A stretch of DNA of 64,000 nucleotides from Pandoraea sputorum (GCF_000814845.2 NZ_CP010431.2:310001-374000), one strand, 5' to 3'; positions 1-10,077 are shown, numbered from the stretch's first letter. Notes: generated by a model from the sequence alone, not told the origin. Made by a program: numbers and translations.

Positions 1-1
1 A

Positions 2-487
2 GACGAGCCGACGACTGCGCTGGACGTCACCATTCAGGCGCAGATCATGGCGTTGCTGCTGCAACTGCAGAAGGACTACGGCATGTCGCTCGTGCTGATT
101 TCCCATGATCTCGCGGTCGTGGCGGAAGTCGCGCACAAGGTGGCCGTCATGTATGCGGGGCAGGTCATCGAAGTCCAGCAGGTGCCAGCGCTGTTCGACG
201 CGCCGCATCACCCTTACACAGAGGCGTTGCTCTCCGCGATTCCGGAACATAACCGGGGCGTGCGCCGATTGCGCACGCTACCGGGCGTGGTGCCGGGGCG
301 AGACGACCGGCCCGCAGGTTGTCTGCTGTCGCCGCGCTGTCCCTATGCCGACGATCATTGCCGCGAGGTGCAGCCTGCGCTGACGCCTTATGTCGGGCCG
401 AGCGCGGTGGGTTCGCCGATGGTGCGGTGTTTCAAGCCGTTGCCGCATGAAGTGGCGATTGGACAGTCGACGGGAGGGGTGCGATGA
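2..487 (+). CDS. dppD: Peptide ABC transporter ATPase, DppD-like (5' truncated)
   Basis: C-terminal part of the first ATPase of a dipeptide/oligopeptide importer. The window opens inside the Walker B/D-loop (DEPTTALDV, residues 1-9 of the fragment); the switch histidine follows in LISHDLAVV. The tail has the oligopeptide-transporter C-terminal signature with spaced cysteines ([14 protein letters not shown], then VRC), which in this family can hold an Fe-S cluster. Walker A and the signature motif lie outside the window. It ends in an ATGA overlap with the next ATPase gene, the usual DppD-DppF arrangement. Peptide class cannot be decided because the binding protein and permeases are not visible. 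Confidence 0.9.
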   Translation, partial: DEPTTALDVTIQAQIMALLLQLQKDYGMSLVLISHDLAVVAEVAHKVAVMYAGQVIEVQQVPALFDAPHHPYTEALLSAIPEHNRGVRRLRTLPGVVPGRDDRPAGCLLSPRCPYADDHCREVQPALTPYVGPSAVGSPMVRCFKPLPHEVAIGQSTGGVR

Positions 488-1512
488 GCGAAACGATATT
501 TGCCGCGCCTCCGGCCAGTCCGCAGGCGAGTGCGTCGGACAACCGCGTAGTGTTGGCCGCGCAGGATCTGACGCGTTTTTACACGGTCAACCGTGGGTTG
601 CTGCGCGGGCAGGCGAGCGTCAAGGCGCTGAACGGGGTGTCGTTCGAGTTGAAAGCGGGTCGTACGCTGGCAGTGGTTGGCGAGTCGGGGTGCGGCAAAT
701 CGACGCTGGCGCGGGTGCTGACGTTGATCGAGACGCCTACGTCCGGCAGGCTCTTCGTCGACGCGACCGAGACCACGGCGGCGTCGGCGGGCGAACTGGC
801 GCCGTTGCGCACGCGCATCCAGATGGTGTTCCAGAACCCGTACGCGTCGCTCAACCCGCGCAAGACGGTGGGACAGGCGCTCGACGAACCGCTGGCCATC
901 AATACGTCGCTCAGTCGCGCCGAGCGGGGCGAGAAGATCGCCGCGATGATGCGCACCGTCGGCCTGCGTCCGGAACATGTAGCGCGTTACCCGCACATGT
1001 TCTCGGGCGGTCAGCGTCAGCGGGTGGCGATTGCCCGTGCGATGATCCTGTCTCCGGCGATTGTGGTCGCGGACGAGCCCGTTTCGGCCCTGGATGTCTC
1101 AATTCAGGCACAGATCCTGAATCTTTTCATGGATTTGCAGGACCGATACGCGACGAGTTACGTATTCGTGTCGCATAATCTCGCGGTGGTCGAGCATGTG
1201 GCCGACGACGTCATGGTGATGTACCTCGGCCGCGCGGTCGAACACGGTCCCAAGGCCGCCGTGTTCGGCAAGCCGCTGCATCCGTACACGAAGGCATTGA
1301 TGTCGGCGACGCCGGCGATCAAGGCGTCCGAGCGGCGGGTGAAGATTCCGCTGATCGGCGAGTTGCCGTCGCCGCTGCGCCCGCCGCCGGGGTGTGCGTT
1401 TGCGCCGCGCTGTCCGTATGCGGTTGACCGATGCCGTCAGGAAGTGCCGCAATTGCGAGAGCTCGAAGGACGTCGGGTGGCGTGCCATCGGGTCGAAGAG
1501 ATAGAGGGATAA
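484..1512 (+). CDS. dppF: Peptide ABC transporter ATPase, DppF-like
   Basis: Second cytoplasmic ATPase of the peptide importer, 342 aa, complete. Walker A is [11 protein letters not shown] near residue 70, the signature is [14 protein letters not shown] near 172, Walker B is [11 protein letters not shown], and the switch His is in FVSHNLAVV. The C-terminal oligopeptide domain ([14 protein letters not shown] near 300) is present, as in DppD. A ~35-residue N-terminal leader precedes the ABC domain. The ATG lies in the ATGA overlap with dppD, so the two are translationally coupled; together they should form the heterodimeric motor. Confidence 0.93.
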   Translation: MSETIFAAPPASPQASASDNRVVLAAQDLTRFYTVNRGLLRGQASVKALNGVSFELKAGRTLAVVGESGCGKSTLARVLTLIETPTSGRLFVDATETTAASAGELAPLRTRIQMVFQNPYASLNPRKTVGQALDEPLAINTSLSRAERGEKIAAMMRTVGLRPEHVARYPHMFSGGQRQRVAIARAMILSPAIVVADEPVSALDVSIQAQILNLFMDLQDRYATSYVFVSHNLAVVEHVADDVMVMYLGRAVEHGPKAAVFGKPLHPYTKALMSATPAIKASERRVKIPLIGELPSPLRPPPGCAFAPRCPYAVDRCRQEVPQLRELEGRRVACHRVEEIEG

Positions 1513-1517
1513 AGAGA

Positions 1518-2510
1518 TTGGGTGGACCACCACGCGCGACGCATGTGCGCCGGGGCGTTGCATTGACCGGCTGGCTGCTGGGTTGCTTGCTGATGACGCT
1601 GGCCGTCACGCTGGACGCGGCGACGACCGCCGTTGCGCGCACGGTGGCACCGCGAACGTTCCCGTTGGTGGTCCCCGAGCCCGGCGAACCGCCGCCGGGC
1701 GCCAATCTCCCGTTCTACGAAGCGCGCAAGGGCGACATGACCATCTACGTGATGGGCACGTTGCACGTGGGCAAACCCGACGACTATCCGTTCCGCAAAG
1801 TGGTGGTCGATGCGCTGCGCGTGTCGAAGGTGGTGGCGTTCGAGCTGTCGCCCGACGACCTGACGATGTCGCAGGACGACGTACAGAAATACGGCATGTG
1901 CTCGCGCGCCTGCCTGCCCAGGCTGATCCCTGCGCCGCTCTGGCGTAAGTTGCGCGACCGTCTCAAGGGCAATCCGGCGATGCTCGCCGAGATTCGCCAC
2001 ATGCGCCCGTGGCTGGCGGCGTTGCTCGTCGAGACGCTGGATTCGATGGGCGCCGACCTCCAGACCGAGTACGGCACGGAAAATCAGTTGGAGAACATCT
2101 ATCGTGGCCGCATCGTCGGCCTCGAGTCGCTTGCCGAGCAGATGGACGCGTTCACCGGCCTGACGGCGGCGCAGCAGAACGAGTTGCTGGCGCAGGAGCT
2201 GGTGCTCACGCCGAAGACGGCGACGGCGCAGGTGGAGGAGTTGCACCGCCTGTGGCGCGCGGGCGATGCCGAACTGGTGTTCGACTGGTCGCAAAGCAAG
2301 GCGCTGCAAGTACGACGCAATGCGGCGTTGGCCGACGCGATCGACGAGCGCATTCTCTACTCGCGCAACCGTCGCTTTCTGGCGCGCATGTTGTTTCTGG
2401 CGGACCCGGGCAAGCCGGTGTTCGTCGCGGTCGGCACACTGCATCTGGGCGGCCCGCACGGCATTCTCCAACTGCTTCGCGAGCACGGCTTTTCGGTCGC
2501 CCAGCGATAA
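1518..2510 (+). CDS. TraB/GumN family protein
   Basis: TraB/GumN (PF01963) family protein. Two copies of the family's GT-hydrophobic-H motif are visible, MGTLHVG early and VGTLHLGG near the C terminus, with conserved Glu residues (FELSPDD, ENIYRG). These proteins resemble metalloproteases (Tiki-like) but most bacterial members have no assigned substrate. The start is uncertain. I chose TTG 1518 because it follows the dppF stop directly, has a purine-rich stretch upstream, and gives a hydrophobic leader (TGWLLGCLLMTLAVTL) that looks like a signal peptide or anchor. The in-frame ATG at 1431 lies deep inside dppF. ATG 1593 is an alternative. Expected location is periplasm or membrane. Confidence 0.75.
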   Translation: MGGPPRATHVRRGVALTGWLLGCLLMTLAVTLDAATTAVARTVAPRTFPLVVPEPGEPPPGANLPFYEARKGDMTIYVMGTLHVGKPDDYPFRKVVVDALRVSKVVAFELSPDDLTMSQDDVQKYGMCSRACLPRLIPAPLWRKLRDRLKGNPAMLAEIRHMRPWLAALLVETLDSMGADLQTEYGTENQLENIYRGRIVGLESLAEQMDAFTGLTAAQQNELLAQELVLTPKTATAQVEELHRLWRAGDAELVFDWSQSKALQVRRNAALADAIDERILYSRNRRFLARMLFLADPGKPVFVAVGTLHLGGPHGILQLLREHGFSVAQR

Positions 2511-2609
2511 GTCGGTCGGGACATCAGAGAACCAGGCGATCCGCTTAGGAATCGCCCGAGAAATCTCCAGACCCGATTGGACACCCGGCGACCCGCTTCT
2601 GATCTCACC

Positions 2610-3248
2610 TCACGCCAGCATCCCTCGTGCTTCGATGAAGCTGATGATCTCCTGAAGACCTTTCCCTTCCTTCATATTGCCCATCACGAACGGACGCATG
2701 CCGCGCATCTTCTGCGTGTCGGAGCGCATGATGTCGAGCGACGCGCCGACATAAGGTGCAAGGTCGGTCTTGTTGATCACCAGCAAGTCGGACTTTGTGA
2801 TGCCCGGGCCGCCTTTGCGGGGGATCTTCTCGCCACCGGCCACGTCGATGACGTAAATCGTCAGGTCCGACAACTCGGGGCTGAACGTCGCGGCAAGATT
2901 GTCACCACCCGATTCGATGAACACGACATCCGCATCCGGGAAACGATCCAGCATGCGCTCGACAGCTTCGAGATTGATTGACGCGTCCTCGCGAATCGCC
3001 GTGTGCGGACAGCCGCCCGTCTCCACGCCGAGAATCCGCTCAGGCTCCAGCGCACCGGCGACGGTGAGCAAACGCTGATCTTCCTTCGTATAGATGTCGT
3101 TGGTGATGACGACCAGGTCGTAGCGATCGCGCATCGCTTTACAGAGCATCTCGGTCAACGTGGTCTTGCCGGAGCCGACCGGGCCTCCGATGCCGACACG
3201 CAGCGGCGGATTCTTTTTGGTGCGACGGGCGTTGGCGGATATCGTCAT
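2610..3248 (-). CDS. ureG: Urease accessory GTPase UreG
   Basis: SIMIBI-class GTPase that drives nickel insertion into urease, 212 aa, the normal size. The P-loop [10 protein letters not shown] is at residues 22-31, the metal-binding CPH motif sits in [15 protein letters not shown], and the guanine-specificity motif NKTD is in [12 protein letters not shown]. It is the last gene of the urease block, 74 bp after ureF. The frame is open upstream to 3665, but that part overlaps ureF in another frame; ATG 3248 gives the family N terminus. Confidence 0.97.
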   Translation of the reverse strand: MTISANARRTKKNPPLRVGIGGPVGSGKTTLTEMLCKAMRDRYDLVVITNDIYTKEDQRLLTVAGALEPERILGVETGGCPHTAIREDASINLEAVERMLDRFPDADVVFIESGGDNLAATFSPELSDLTIYVIDVAGGEKIPRKGGPGITKSDLLVINKTDLAPYVGASLDIMRSDTQKMRGMRPFVMGNMKEGKGLQEIISFIEARGMLA

Positions 3249-3322
3249 GGCGTATGTCGTGGTGGTGGTGATTGAAAGATGACGCAGGAAATGACGAATA
3301 AGACGACGCGAAAACCTGCGTC

Positions 3323-4048
3323 TTAAGAACGGAACAGCCGTGAATACTGTGTTTCGTGGCGCGAGGCCAGAATGGCCAGCGCCGGGGAAAACGTGTTGAT
3401 CTGATCGTCCGGCAACGACGCGGCCCGATGGGCGGCGTCGACCACGCGCGGACGTAATGCAACGATGACTCGCTGTGCCGCCAACTGCCCGAGCGGCACT
3501 GCCTTGAGCGCACCGGCGACCTGATTCTCCAGCCAACTGAATGCGTAAGCGACGAGCGTATCGGGCAGCGGTGCACCGTGCGTGAGCGCGGCGAAGGCGA
3601 AGGCCGTCGGTAGCGCAATCGGTTTGAGCGACGACAGATGCTCGCGTAGTTCGGCATCGCCCCATTCGAGCGACACCGCGAGTTGGGTGAGCGACCAGCC
3701 CATCTGCTCGGTCTCGGCGCGTAGCTCTGCGGTCTCACGCGTGGCGAGCAGCCAGTCGTTGATGTGTCGTAACGCAGCGACATCCCGCGCTTGCCAGTGA
3801 CGCCATTGGCGCGCCAGCAGCGCCATTTCACCCGTGGTGAATACGCCGTCGAGCTGACTGGCGATCCAGCGCTCGGCGCTAGGCGCGTCGTGGATGACGC
3901 CGTGCTCGACCGCTGCTTCGAGGCCCTGAGAATAGCTGAAGGCGCCGATGGGCAGCGCGGGCGAGGCGAGATGAAGCAGCGCCGCGAGCGATTGCAGCGA
4001 CGCCGCCGCAACCGGCTCAGTGAGAGGGCTGGGCAGGCTTGCCGTCAT
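3323..4048 (-). CDS. ureF: Urease accessory protein UreF
   Basis: Activator that recruits UreG and gates its GTPase during urease maturation, 241 aa. The characteristic opening [16 protein letters not shown] is at about residues 29-44, followed by the all-helical body with the conserved [10 protein letters not shown] and a C-terminal tail ending FRS. The first 32 nt overlap the end of ureE in another frame, implying translational coupling. No clear ribosome binding site is seen, consistent with reinitiation from ureE. Confidence 0.95.
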   Translation of the reverse strand: MTASLPSPLTEPVAAASLQSLAALLHLASPALPIGAFSYSQGLEAAVEHGVIHDAPSAERWIASQLDGVFTTGEMALLARQWRHWQARDVAALRHINDWLLATRETAELRAETEQMGWSLTQLAVSLEWGDAELREHLSSLKPIALPTAFAFAALTHGAPLPDTLVAYAFSWLENQVAGALKAVPLGQLAAQRVIVALRPRVVDAAHRAASLPDDQINTFSPALAILASRHETQYSRLFRS

Positions 4049-4817
4049 CGGTCGGATTCACTGAAGCGGGTTCACCACCGGAGTCGGCGGCGTGATGGTG
4101 GCCACAATCCGGGCCATGAACATGGTCATGGTCGTGCGCATGATCGTGACTATGCGAATGCAAATGCGAGTGATCGTGACCGCAGCCTGGACCATGAACA
4201 TGCCCGTGTTCATGCCCGTGGTCGTGGCCGTGATCATGATCATGACCGTGATGCTCGTGAAACACGCGCTGTGCGAGTTCGAAGTCTTCGGCGTAAGTCG
4301 CGTCGTGACCGTGCTTGTGACCGCCGCCGTATGCACCGGCCTCCGGCTCGAAGGGCATCAATGCTTCGGCGACGTCGACATCGAGCCGCAGCAGCATGTC
4401 GCGCAAGACCGGGTCGTATTCGAGCTTGAGGTATCCGTCGCCCACTTCGACCGGGGTATGACGATTGCCGAGGTGATACGCCGCGCGGGTGAGCGCGAGG
4501 GCGGTCGGTGCGCTCACGAGCAGCACGGTTTGCGCCGCCGCTTCCACGCGGATGAACTTCCCGTCGTCTGCGACGAGCACATCGCCCCCGCGCAACACGG
4601 TGCCGCGCGGCAAAAACAGCGCGACCTCTTCACCGGTCTCCAGCGTCGCACGAAGACGGCTCTTGCTGCGCGCGTCGAACGGCAGCACGAGCGCCGGGGC
4701 GCGGCGCGCGAGCGGGGCAGCGATGCGTCCCGCTTCGAAGCGCTTCTCGACACGGCGCAAAGCCGTGGTCGACGACGGAGGGTTCCCGGATGCGGAGAGT
4801 TCGGAATCTTGCGACAT
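4017..4817 (-). CDS. ureE: Urease accessory nickel chaperone UreE with long His-rich tail
   Basis: Nickel-binding metallochaperone that hands Ni2+ to the UreDFG complex. The first ~165 residues are the UreE fold ([19 protein letters not shown], the [11 protein letters not shown] loop, and the [13 protein letters not shown] segment with the interface His). The last ~85 residues are an exceptionally His/Asp-rich metal-binding tail: one 58-residue stretch has 26 His, with two HGPxCGH motifs. At 266 aa it is much longer than the ~150-160 aa core family size. It lies 12 bp after ureC and overlaps ureF by 32 nt. A ~40-residue N-terminal extension also precedes the core, so a downstream start cannot be excluded. 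Confidence 0.95.
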   Translation of the reverse strand: MSQDSELSASGNPPSSTTALRRVEKRFEAGRIAAPLARRAPALVLPFDARSKSRLRATLETGEEVALFLPRGTVLRGGDVLVADDGKFIRVEAAAQTVLLVSAPTALALTRAAYHLGNRHTPVEVGDGYLKLEYDPVLRDMLLRLDVDVAEALMPFEPEAGAYGGGHKHGHDATYAEDFELAQRVFHEHHGHDHDHGHDHGHEHGHVHGPGCGHDHSHLHSHSHDHAHDHDHVHGPDCGHHHAADSGGEPASVNPTDDGKPAQPSH

Positions 4818-4829
4818 GGCTCGGCGAGG

Positions 4830-6530
4830 TCAGAAAAGAAAGTAGCGTTGGGCCATGGGCAATACGGTGGCAGGCTCGCACGTCAGCAGTTGCCCGTCGG
4901 CAATGACCTGATAGGTCTCGGGATCGACGCTGATGTTCGGCAGCCAGTCGTTATTGATCATGTTGGCCTTGGTCACCTGCCGGATATTGCGTACCGGCAC
5001 GATGCGTTTGGCCAGCCCGAAACGACCGGCCACGTCGCCATCGTACGCTGCTTGCGAGACGAACGTCAGCGACGTGCGCGCCAGCGCGCCTGCCCGTGCG
5101 CCGAACATTTCGCGGTAATGCACCGGCTGCGGCGTCGGAATCGACGCATTCGGGTCGCCCATCAGCGCCGTCGTGATCATGCCGCCCTTGAGAATAAGCG
5201 ACGGCTTCACGCCGAAGAACGCCGGTTCCCACAACACCAGATCGGCCCACTTCCCGACTTCGATGGACCCGATTTCATGCGCCATGCCGTGCGTGATCGC
5301 CGGGTTGATCGTGTACTTCGCAACGTAGCGTTTCACACGAAAGTTGTCCGACGCCGACGGGTCCGTCCCCAGTGCGCCGCGTTGCACCTTCATCTTGTGC
5401 GCCGTCTGCCAGGTGCGCATCACCACTTCCCCGACGCGCCCCATGGCCTGCGAATCCGACGAAATCATCGACAACGCGCCGAGATCGTGGAGGATGTCTT
5501 CGGCCGCAATCGTCTCGCGACGAATGCGCGACTCGGCAAAGGCAATGTCCTCCGCAATCGCCGGATCGAGGTGATGGCAGACCATCAGCATGTCGAGATG
5601 TTCGTCGAGCGTGTTGACGGTGTAAGGCCGCGTCGGATTGGTGGACGACGGCAGCACGTTCGGTTCGCCGCAGACCTTCAGAATGTCCGGCGCGTGGCCG
5701 CCGCCGGCACCCTCGGTGTGATACGTGTGGATCGTACGGCCCTTGATGGCCGCGACGGTCGCTTCGACGAAGCCACCTTCGTTGAGCGTGTCCGTGTGAA
5801 TCGCGACTTGCGTGTCGGTGGCGTCGGCCACCGAGAGGCATGCATCGATGGCCGCAGGCGTCGACCCCCAGTCCTCATGCAGCTTCAGACCGATGGCCCC
5901 CGCTTCGATCTGCTCCATCAACGGCGCGGGCTGACTGACGTTGCCTTTGCCGAGAAAGCCGAGGTTGATGGGCCAGCCGTCGGCGGCCTGCAACATGCGC
6001 TCCATGTGCCACGGTCCTGGCGTGCAGGTGGTCGCATTGGTGCCCGTCGCGGGACCGGTGCCGCCGCCCAGCAGCGTCGTCACACCCGACGACAGCGCTT
6101 CTTCGATCTGCTGCGGGCAGATGAAGTGAATATGCGAATCGATGCCACCGGCCGTGACGATCATGCCTTCACCGGCGATGACTTCGGTCGCGCCGCCGAG
6201 CGGGATCGTCACGCCGGGCTGGATGTCGGGGTTCCCGGCCTTGCCGATGCCCCAGATGCGTCCGTCCTTCAGGCCGATGTCCGCCTTGACGATGCCCCAA
6301 TGGTCGATGATGACGGCATTGGTAATGACGGTGTCGACCACGTCCGCGCGGGTGCGTTGCGATTGCCCCATGCCGTCGCGAATCACCTTGCCGCCGCCGA
6401 ACTTCACTTCTTCGCCGTAGATCGTGTAGTCGCGTTCGATCTCGACGATGAGTTCCGTATCGGCCAGACGCAACCGGTCGCCCGTGGTGGGGCCGAACAT
6501 TTCCGCGTAGGCGCGGCGAGAGATCTTCAT
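4830..6530 (-). CDS. ureC: Urease subunit alpha UreC
   Basis: Catalytic subunit of nickel urease (urea + H2O to carbamate + NH3), cytoplasmic, 566 aa. Active-site residues are all present, each one position below Klebsiella numbering: Ni ligands His133 and His135 (SHIHF), carbamylated Lys216 (GLKLHEDWG), His245, His271 and Asp359, plus the mobile-flap Cys318/His319 (MVCHH). It overlaps ureB by 4 nt (ATGA). Nothing suggests inactivation. Confidence 0.98.
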   Translation of the reverse strand: MKISRRAYAEMFGPTTGDRLRLADTELIVEIERDYTIYGEEVKFGGGKVIRDGMGQSQRTRADVVDTVITNAVIIDHWGIVKADIGLKDGRIWGIGKAGNPDIQPGVTIPLGGATEVIAGEGMIVTAGGIDSHIHFICPQQIEEALSSGVTTLLGGGTGPATGTNATTCTPGPWHMERMLQAADGWPINLGFLGKGNVSQPAPLMEQIEAGAIGLKLHEDWGSTPAAIDACLSVADATDTQVAIHTDTLNEGGFVEATVAAIKGRTIHTYHTEGAGGGHAPDILKVCGEPNVLPSSTNPTRPYTVNTLDEHLDMLMVCHHLDPAIAEDIAFAESRIRRETIAAEDILHDLGALSMISSDSQAMGRVGEVVMRTWQTAHKMKVQRGALGTDPSASDNFRVKRYVAKYTINPAITHGMAHEIGSIEVGKWADLVLWEPAFFGVKPSLILKGGMITTALMGDPNASIPTPQPVHYREMFGARAGALARTSLTFVSQAAYDGDVAGRFGLAKRIVPVRNIRQVTKANMINNDWLPNISVDPETYQVIADGQLLTCEPATVLPMAQRYFLF

Positions 6531-6832
6531 AGCGCCCCCATGACGCGACCCGCGAAACCATAAACGCGGCGGTCACCCGCCAGCGCGACGAGTTCTACCG
6601 TGCGTTGTTGCCCCGGTTCGAAGCGAACGGCGGTCCCCGCGGCGATGTTCAGCCGAAAGCCGCGCGCCGCTTCGCGATCGAATTGCAGGGCGTCGTTGAC
6701 TTCATAGAAGTGGAAGTGCGAGCCGATCTGGATCGGACGGTCGCCGGTGTTGGCCACGGTCACGCTGACGGTCTCACGCCCCTCATTGAGCGTGATGTCA
6801 CCAGCGGCGGGGAGCAGTTCTCCGGGAATCAT
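6527..6832 (-). CDS. ureB: Urease subunit beta UreB
   Basis: Structural beta subunit, 101 aa, normal for the three-gene urease type. The diagnostic opening MIPGEL is present, followed by [21 protein letters not shown] and the C-terminal [10 protein letters not shown]. It is separated from ureA by the HupE/UreJ-type permease gene, so the subunit order is ureA-hupE-ureB-ureC. Its stop overlaps the ureC start. Confidence 0.97.
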   Translation of the reverse strand: MIPGELLPAAGDITLNEGRETVSVTVANTGDRPIQIGSHFHFYEVNDALQFDREAARGFRLNIAAGTAVRFEPGQQRTVELVALAGDRRVYGFAGRVMGAL

Positions 6833-6859
6833 GAGCGTCTCCTGGCGGCAGCAACCGGA

Positions 6860-7537
6860 TCAGGCGGCTGCCACGAGCAGCGTTACGCCATAGGCCAGCA
6901 CGCCTGCACCCAGCACGCGCGGCACCCACGCCGTGCGATGGCGCAGCGCCACACCGGCAGCGATGCCGAGGCAGTGCAGCGTGCCGGTCGCGACGAGGAA
7001 ACCGGCCATGTAATGCATCGCGCTCGCTTCGGTCGGCAGCTCGGCGCCGTGGGCGAAACCGTGGAAGACGGCAAACGTGCCGACGACCGCTGCGCCCGCC
7101 CATCCCGGCAGTTGCGCACGCGTCGCGAGCATCAGACCGAGGACGAGCAGCGAGACGGCGATCATCGGCTCCACGCCGGGCAGGGAGAACCAATGCATCA
7201 TGCCGAGCAGGCCGCCGGCCGCGAGCATGGCGACGAACGCGAGCGGTGCCGCCCAGACGCGTTTGGACGTCAGCGAACTCCACAGCCCCACGACGATCAT
7301 TGCGCAGAGGTGATCCGCGCCGGTCAGCGGGTGCAGGAAACCGGCGGCGAAACTGCTCACGGCGTCATGACCGGGATGCCCCGGGTGGGCCAGCGCGACA
7401 CCCGATGTGGCGAGCAACGCAAGGCCGGTCGCCACGCGGGCACGGACCGTAGCGTGGCGAGGACGACCGGCGTCGGTCGAGCGGGCAGAGACGGGGGGCG
7501 CATTGTGCGCGTCAATCGTGTGTTCGAGGCGAGCCAT
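6860..7537 (-). CDS. HupE/UreJ family nickel permease-like membrane protein
   Basis: HupE/UreJ family integral membrane protein, 225 aa from this start, a likely nickel (or cobalt) permease supplying urease. It has about six hydrophobic segments after an N-terminal signal-like helix. The family motif HPLTGADHLCAM follows an HPGHPGH metal-binding cluster, and a second motif FHGFAHGAELP lies near residue 150. I prefer ATG 7537 over ATG 7546 because AAGG lies 9 nt upstream of it; the earlier ATG has no room for a ribosome binding site. It sits between ureA and ureB, consistent with metal delivery. UreJ is a fair name but the metal is inferred. Confidence 0.9.
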   Translation of the reverse strand: MARLEHTIDAHNAPPVSARSTDAGRPRHATVRARVATGLALLATSGVALAHPGHPGHDAVSSFAAGFLHPLTGADHLCAMIVVGLWSSLTSKRVWAAPLAFVAMLAAGGLLGMMHWFSLPGVEPMIAVSLLVLGLMLATRAQLPGWAGAAVVGTFAVFHGFAHGAELPTEASAMHYMAGFLVATGTLHCLGIAAGVALRHRTAWVPRVLGAGVLAYGVTLLVAAA

Positions 7538-7619
7538 GGGGGGCATCCTTAAAGTGCAGCGAAATGTTGTTGTCTATGGTTACAGCTGACAGACGAAGCG
7601 GTCGACGCGGACCGTCACG

Positions 7620-7922
7620 TCATGGAATCGGGTGATGCACGGTGACGAGCTTGGTGCCGTCGGGAAACGTAGCTTCGACCTGAATGTCGGGAATCATTTC
7701 GGGCACGCCTTCCATGACGTCGTCACGCGTGAGCAGCGTCGTGCCGTAATGCATCAGGTCGGCGACGGTGCGTCCGTCGCGCGCGCCCTCCATCAGTGCG
7801 GCGCTGATGAACGCCACGGCTTCCGGATAGTTCAGCTTCAGGCCGCGCGCGCGCCGACGCTCGGCCAGCAGGGCGGCGGTGAAAATGAGCAGCTTGTCTT
7901 TTTCGCGGGGGGTGAGCTTCAT
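7620..7922 (-). CDS. ureA: Urease subunit gamma UreA
   Basis: Structural gamma subunit, exactly 100 aa. The family opening [11 protein letters not shown] is visible, then the [10 protein letters not shown] helix and the C-terminal [19 protein letters not shown] strand. It follows the amino-acid ABC ATPase gene by 46 bp and precedes the HupE-like gene by 82 bp. Unusually it is separated from ureD by about 2.3 kb of transporter genes. Confidence 0.98.
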   Translation of the reverse strand: MKLTPREKDKLLIFTAALLAERRRARGLKLNYPEAVAFISAALMEGARDGRTVADLMHYGTTLLTRDDVMEGVPEMIPDIQVEATFPDGTKLVTVHHPIP

Positions 7923-7968
7923 CGTGACGAGTGAATTTCAGTGCGAAGGGTGGGCAAAGGGTGACGTG

Positions 7969-8691
7969 TCATTGTGCGATGAACCGCTGCAATTCCGGCG
8001 TTGCGGGTTGCGTGAAGAGCTGTTCCGGATCGCCGGACTCCCAGATCTTCCCCTGATGCATGAACACCACGCGATCCGATACATGACGTGCAAAGCGCAT
8101 CTCGTGCGTGACGAGAATCAGCGTCATGCCTTCGGCGGCGAGGTCTTCCAGCACCTTGAGCACTTCCGCGACGAGTTCGGGATCGAGCGCCGAGGTGATC
8201 TCGTCGCACAGTAGCACCGAAGGATGCATCGCAAGTGAACGGGCAATCGCCACGCGTTGCTGCTGACCGCCCGAGAGTTGCGACGGGTAGCTGTCGAACT
8301 TGTCGGCCAGCCCCACTTTGGCGAGCATCGTGCGGGCGACTTCGCGGGCCTCGTGCTTCGCAGTCTTCTTGACGACCTTCTGCGCGAGCATCACGTTTTC
8401 GCCCGCCGTCAGATGCGGAAACAGGTTGTACTGCTGGAATACCATGCCGACCTTCAGACGCAGCGCGCGAAGATCGGTGTCGCGTGCACCGACCAGCACG
8501 CCGTCCACGTCCACGCTACCCGCATCGAACCGCTCAAGACCGTTGAGTGTGCGCAGCAGTGTGCTCTTGCCCGAGCCGCTCTTGCCGATGATCGACACGA
8601 CCTGACCGCGCTCGACATCCATGTCGATGCCACGCAGCACGGGGTTCTCGCCGAAGCGCTTTTGCATGCCCCGGACCTTAATTAGCGACAT
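7969..8691 (-). CDS. Polar amino-acid ABC transporter ATPase
   Basis: Cytoplasmic ATPase of a PAAT-type (GlnQ/GltL/HisP class) amino-acid importer, 240 aa. It shows Walker A GKSGSGKSTLL, the Q-loop VFQQYNLFPHLT, the signature LSGGQQQRVAIARSL, Walker B LLCDEITSALD and switch His ILVTHEM. ATG 8691 was chosen for the AAGGAAA ribosome binding site and the family start MSLIKVRGMQKRFG; the frame stays open further upstream inside the permease gene. It overlaps the upstream permease by 14 nt. The specificity is unknown because no binding protein is adjacent. Confidence 0.93.
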   Translation of the reverse strand: MSLIKVRGMQKRFGENPVLRGIDMDVERGQVVSIIGKSGSGKSTLLRTLNGLERFDAGSVDVDGVLVGARDTDLRALRLKVGMVFQQYNLFPHLTAGENVMLAQKVVKKTAKHEAREVARTMLAKVGLADKFDSYPSQLSGGQQQRVAIARSLAMHPSVLLCDEITSALDPELVAEVLKVLEDLAAEGMTLILVTHEMRFARHVSDRVVFMHQGKIWESGDPEQLFTQPATPELQRFIAQ

Positions 8692-9328
8692 GGAGTTTCC
8701 TTTCGAGATGACGCGCCCACAGCGACAGCGGATAGCAGGCGGCGAAGTAGAGCAGCGCAACGAGGCCGTACACGGTGAACGGCTGGAACGTCGCATTGGT
8801 GAGCATGGTGCCGGTCTTGGTGAGTTCGTCGAAGCCAATGATCGACGCGAGCGCCGTGCTCTTGACGACCTGCACCGAGAAGCCGACGGTCGGCGCAATC
8901 GCGATGCGCAGCGCCTGCGGAAGGATCACGTGACGCAGTTGTTCGCCGTAACGCATCGCCAGACTGGACGACGCCTCCCATTGACCGTGCGGAATGGCGT
9001 CGACGCAGCCGCGCCAGATTTCCGTCAGGTAAGCGCTCGTGTAGAGCGTGAGACACACGGCCGCGGCCACCCACGGCGACACTTCCAGCCCGAGCAACGG
9101 CAGTCCGAAGAACACCAGAAAGAGCTGCATGAGCAGCGGGGTGCCCTGAAACACTTCGATGTACAGCGCCACGGCGCGCGCGGCCCATTGCACGCGCCCG
9201 ACGCGAATCACCAGAAGCAGCAGCGCGACCAGGCCGCCGCACACGAAGGCGATGGCGGATAGCGCAAGCGTCCAGCGTCCGGCGAGGATCAGCCCGCGCA
9301 GCATGTCCACGATAGAGAACTCGGTCAT
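8678..9328 (-). CDS. Polar amino-acid ABC transporter permease (second subunit)
   Basis: Inner-membrane permease of the HisMQ family, 216 aa, with about five transmembrane segments. The EAA coupling loop is visible as EASSSLAMRYGEQLRHVILPQALR (split here: EASSSLAMRYG then EQLRHVILPQA), and VALYIEVFQGTPLLMQ is the usual motif before it. ATG 9328 overlaps the stop of the other permease (ATGA), so the pair is translationally coupled. The two permeases should form the heterodimeric channel with the ATPase encoded next. Confidence 0.92.
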   Translation of the reverse strand: MTEFSIVDMLRGLILAGRWTLALSAIAFVCGGLVALLLLVIRVGRVQWAARAVALYIEVFQGTPLLMQLFLVFFGLPLLGLEVSPWVAAAVCLTLYTSAYLTEIWRGCVDAIPHGQWEASSSLAMRYGEQLRHVILPQALRIAIAPTVGFSVQVVKSTALASIIGFDELTKTGTMLTNATFQPFTVYGLVALLYFAACYPLSLWARHLERKLHVAN

Positions 9329-10005
9329 CGCGCGCCTCCCTTGACCATGCCGCGAAACAGTCGTCGTGCGGCGCGCATCAGTACACGACGAAGCGCGATG
9401 GCGAGCACCAGATAGAGCGCGGTGACGATCAGGTAACTCTCGAAGGCGCGGAATGTGCGCGACTGCACGAAGTTGGCCGCATACGACAGATCGGGGACGG
9501 AGATTTGCGACACGACGGCCGAACCGAGCATCACGATGACGATCTGACTGGCGAGCGCGGGGAACACCTTGGCGAACGCTTGCGGCAGGATCACGTGACG
9601 CAGGATTTGTCCGCGCGTCATGGCAAGCGAGAGACCGGCTTCGGACAGCCCGCGCGGTACGGCACGCATGCCTGCGCGAATGATCTCGGTCGCGTATGCG
9701 CCGAGGTTGAGACTCATGGCGATGATGGCGGCGCTCGTTTCGTCGATATGAATACCGACGCTGGGCAGCCCGAAGAAGATGAAGAACAGCTGAACGATGA
9801 ACGGCGTGTTGCGGAACAGCTCGACGTACAGTCCGGCGAAAAACCTGAACCCGTTCGAACCTTCCTCGCGCGCGGCGGCGCACAGCGCACCGATGACCAC
9901 GCCGATGACCGTGGAGACGGCTGTGAGCGCAATCGTTAGCGCGGCACCGCGCACGAACAGCGCGAAGTACTGCCGCAGGTCGGCGAAATCAAGGACGTAG
10001 TGCAT
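9325..10005 (-). CDS. Polar amino-acid ABC transporter permease (first subunit)
   Basis: HisMQ-family permease, 226 aa. It has the motif LYVELFRNTPFIVQLFF and EAA loop EAGLSLAMTRGQ followed by ILRHVILPQAF. It is the first gene of the transporter-ureA-hupE-ureBCEFG run and lies 268 bp downstream of ureD. The region upstream of the ATG is pyrimidine-rich with no recognisable ribosome binding site. A sigma-54-like element about 75 bp upstream could drive it. No substrate-binding protein gene is found next to it. Confidence 0.92.
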   Translation of the reverse strand: MHYVLDFADLRQYFALFVRGAALTIALTAVSTVIGVVIGALCAAAREEGSNGFRFFAGLYVELFRNTPFIVQLFFIFFGLPSVGIHIDETSAAIIAMSLNLGAYATEIIRAGMRAVPRGLSEAGLSLAMTRGQILRHVILPQAFAKVFPALASQIVIVMLGSAVVSQISVPDLSYAANFVQSRTFRAFESYLIVTALYLVLAIALRRVLMRAARRLFRGMVKGGAR

Positions 10006-10050
10006 TAGGCGGCATGAGGTGAAAGGGGGGATGCAAAGGATCGGCGCATC

Positions 10051-10067
10051 TGGTCAGACCGGTCGAT
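10051..10067. promoter_or_regulatory. Shared palindromic element upstream of the amino-acid permease
   Basis: TGGTCAGACCGGTCGAT is the partner of the urtA element (two mismatches in 17). It lies 46-62 bp before the permease ATG and at or just after the predicted sigma-54 start point, as at urtA. Confidence 0.4.
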
Positions 10068-10077
10068 ACAGTGAGGT

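Noticed and set aside
2537..2558. GGCGAT...ATCGCC inverted repeat between TraB-like gene and ureG
   Set aside because: Six-bp stem with a long loop and no T-run; too weak to call a terminator.
4058..4260. CAT/GTG-rich repetitive DNA
   Set aside because: Not a CRISPR or satellite; it is the coding sequence of the UreE His-rich tail, with no spacer-repeat structure.
4092..6563. 823-codon open frame on the plus strand
   Set aside because: Antisense to ureE and ureC, low-complexity at the start from the His tail, and has no recognisable domain.
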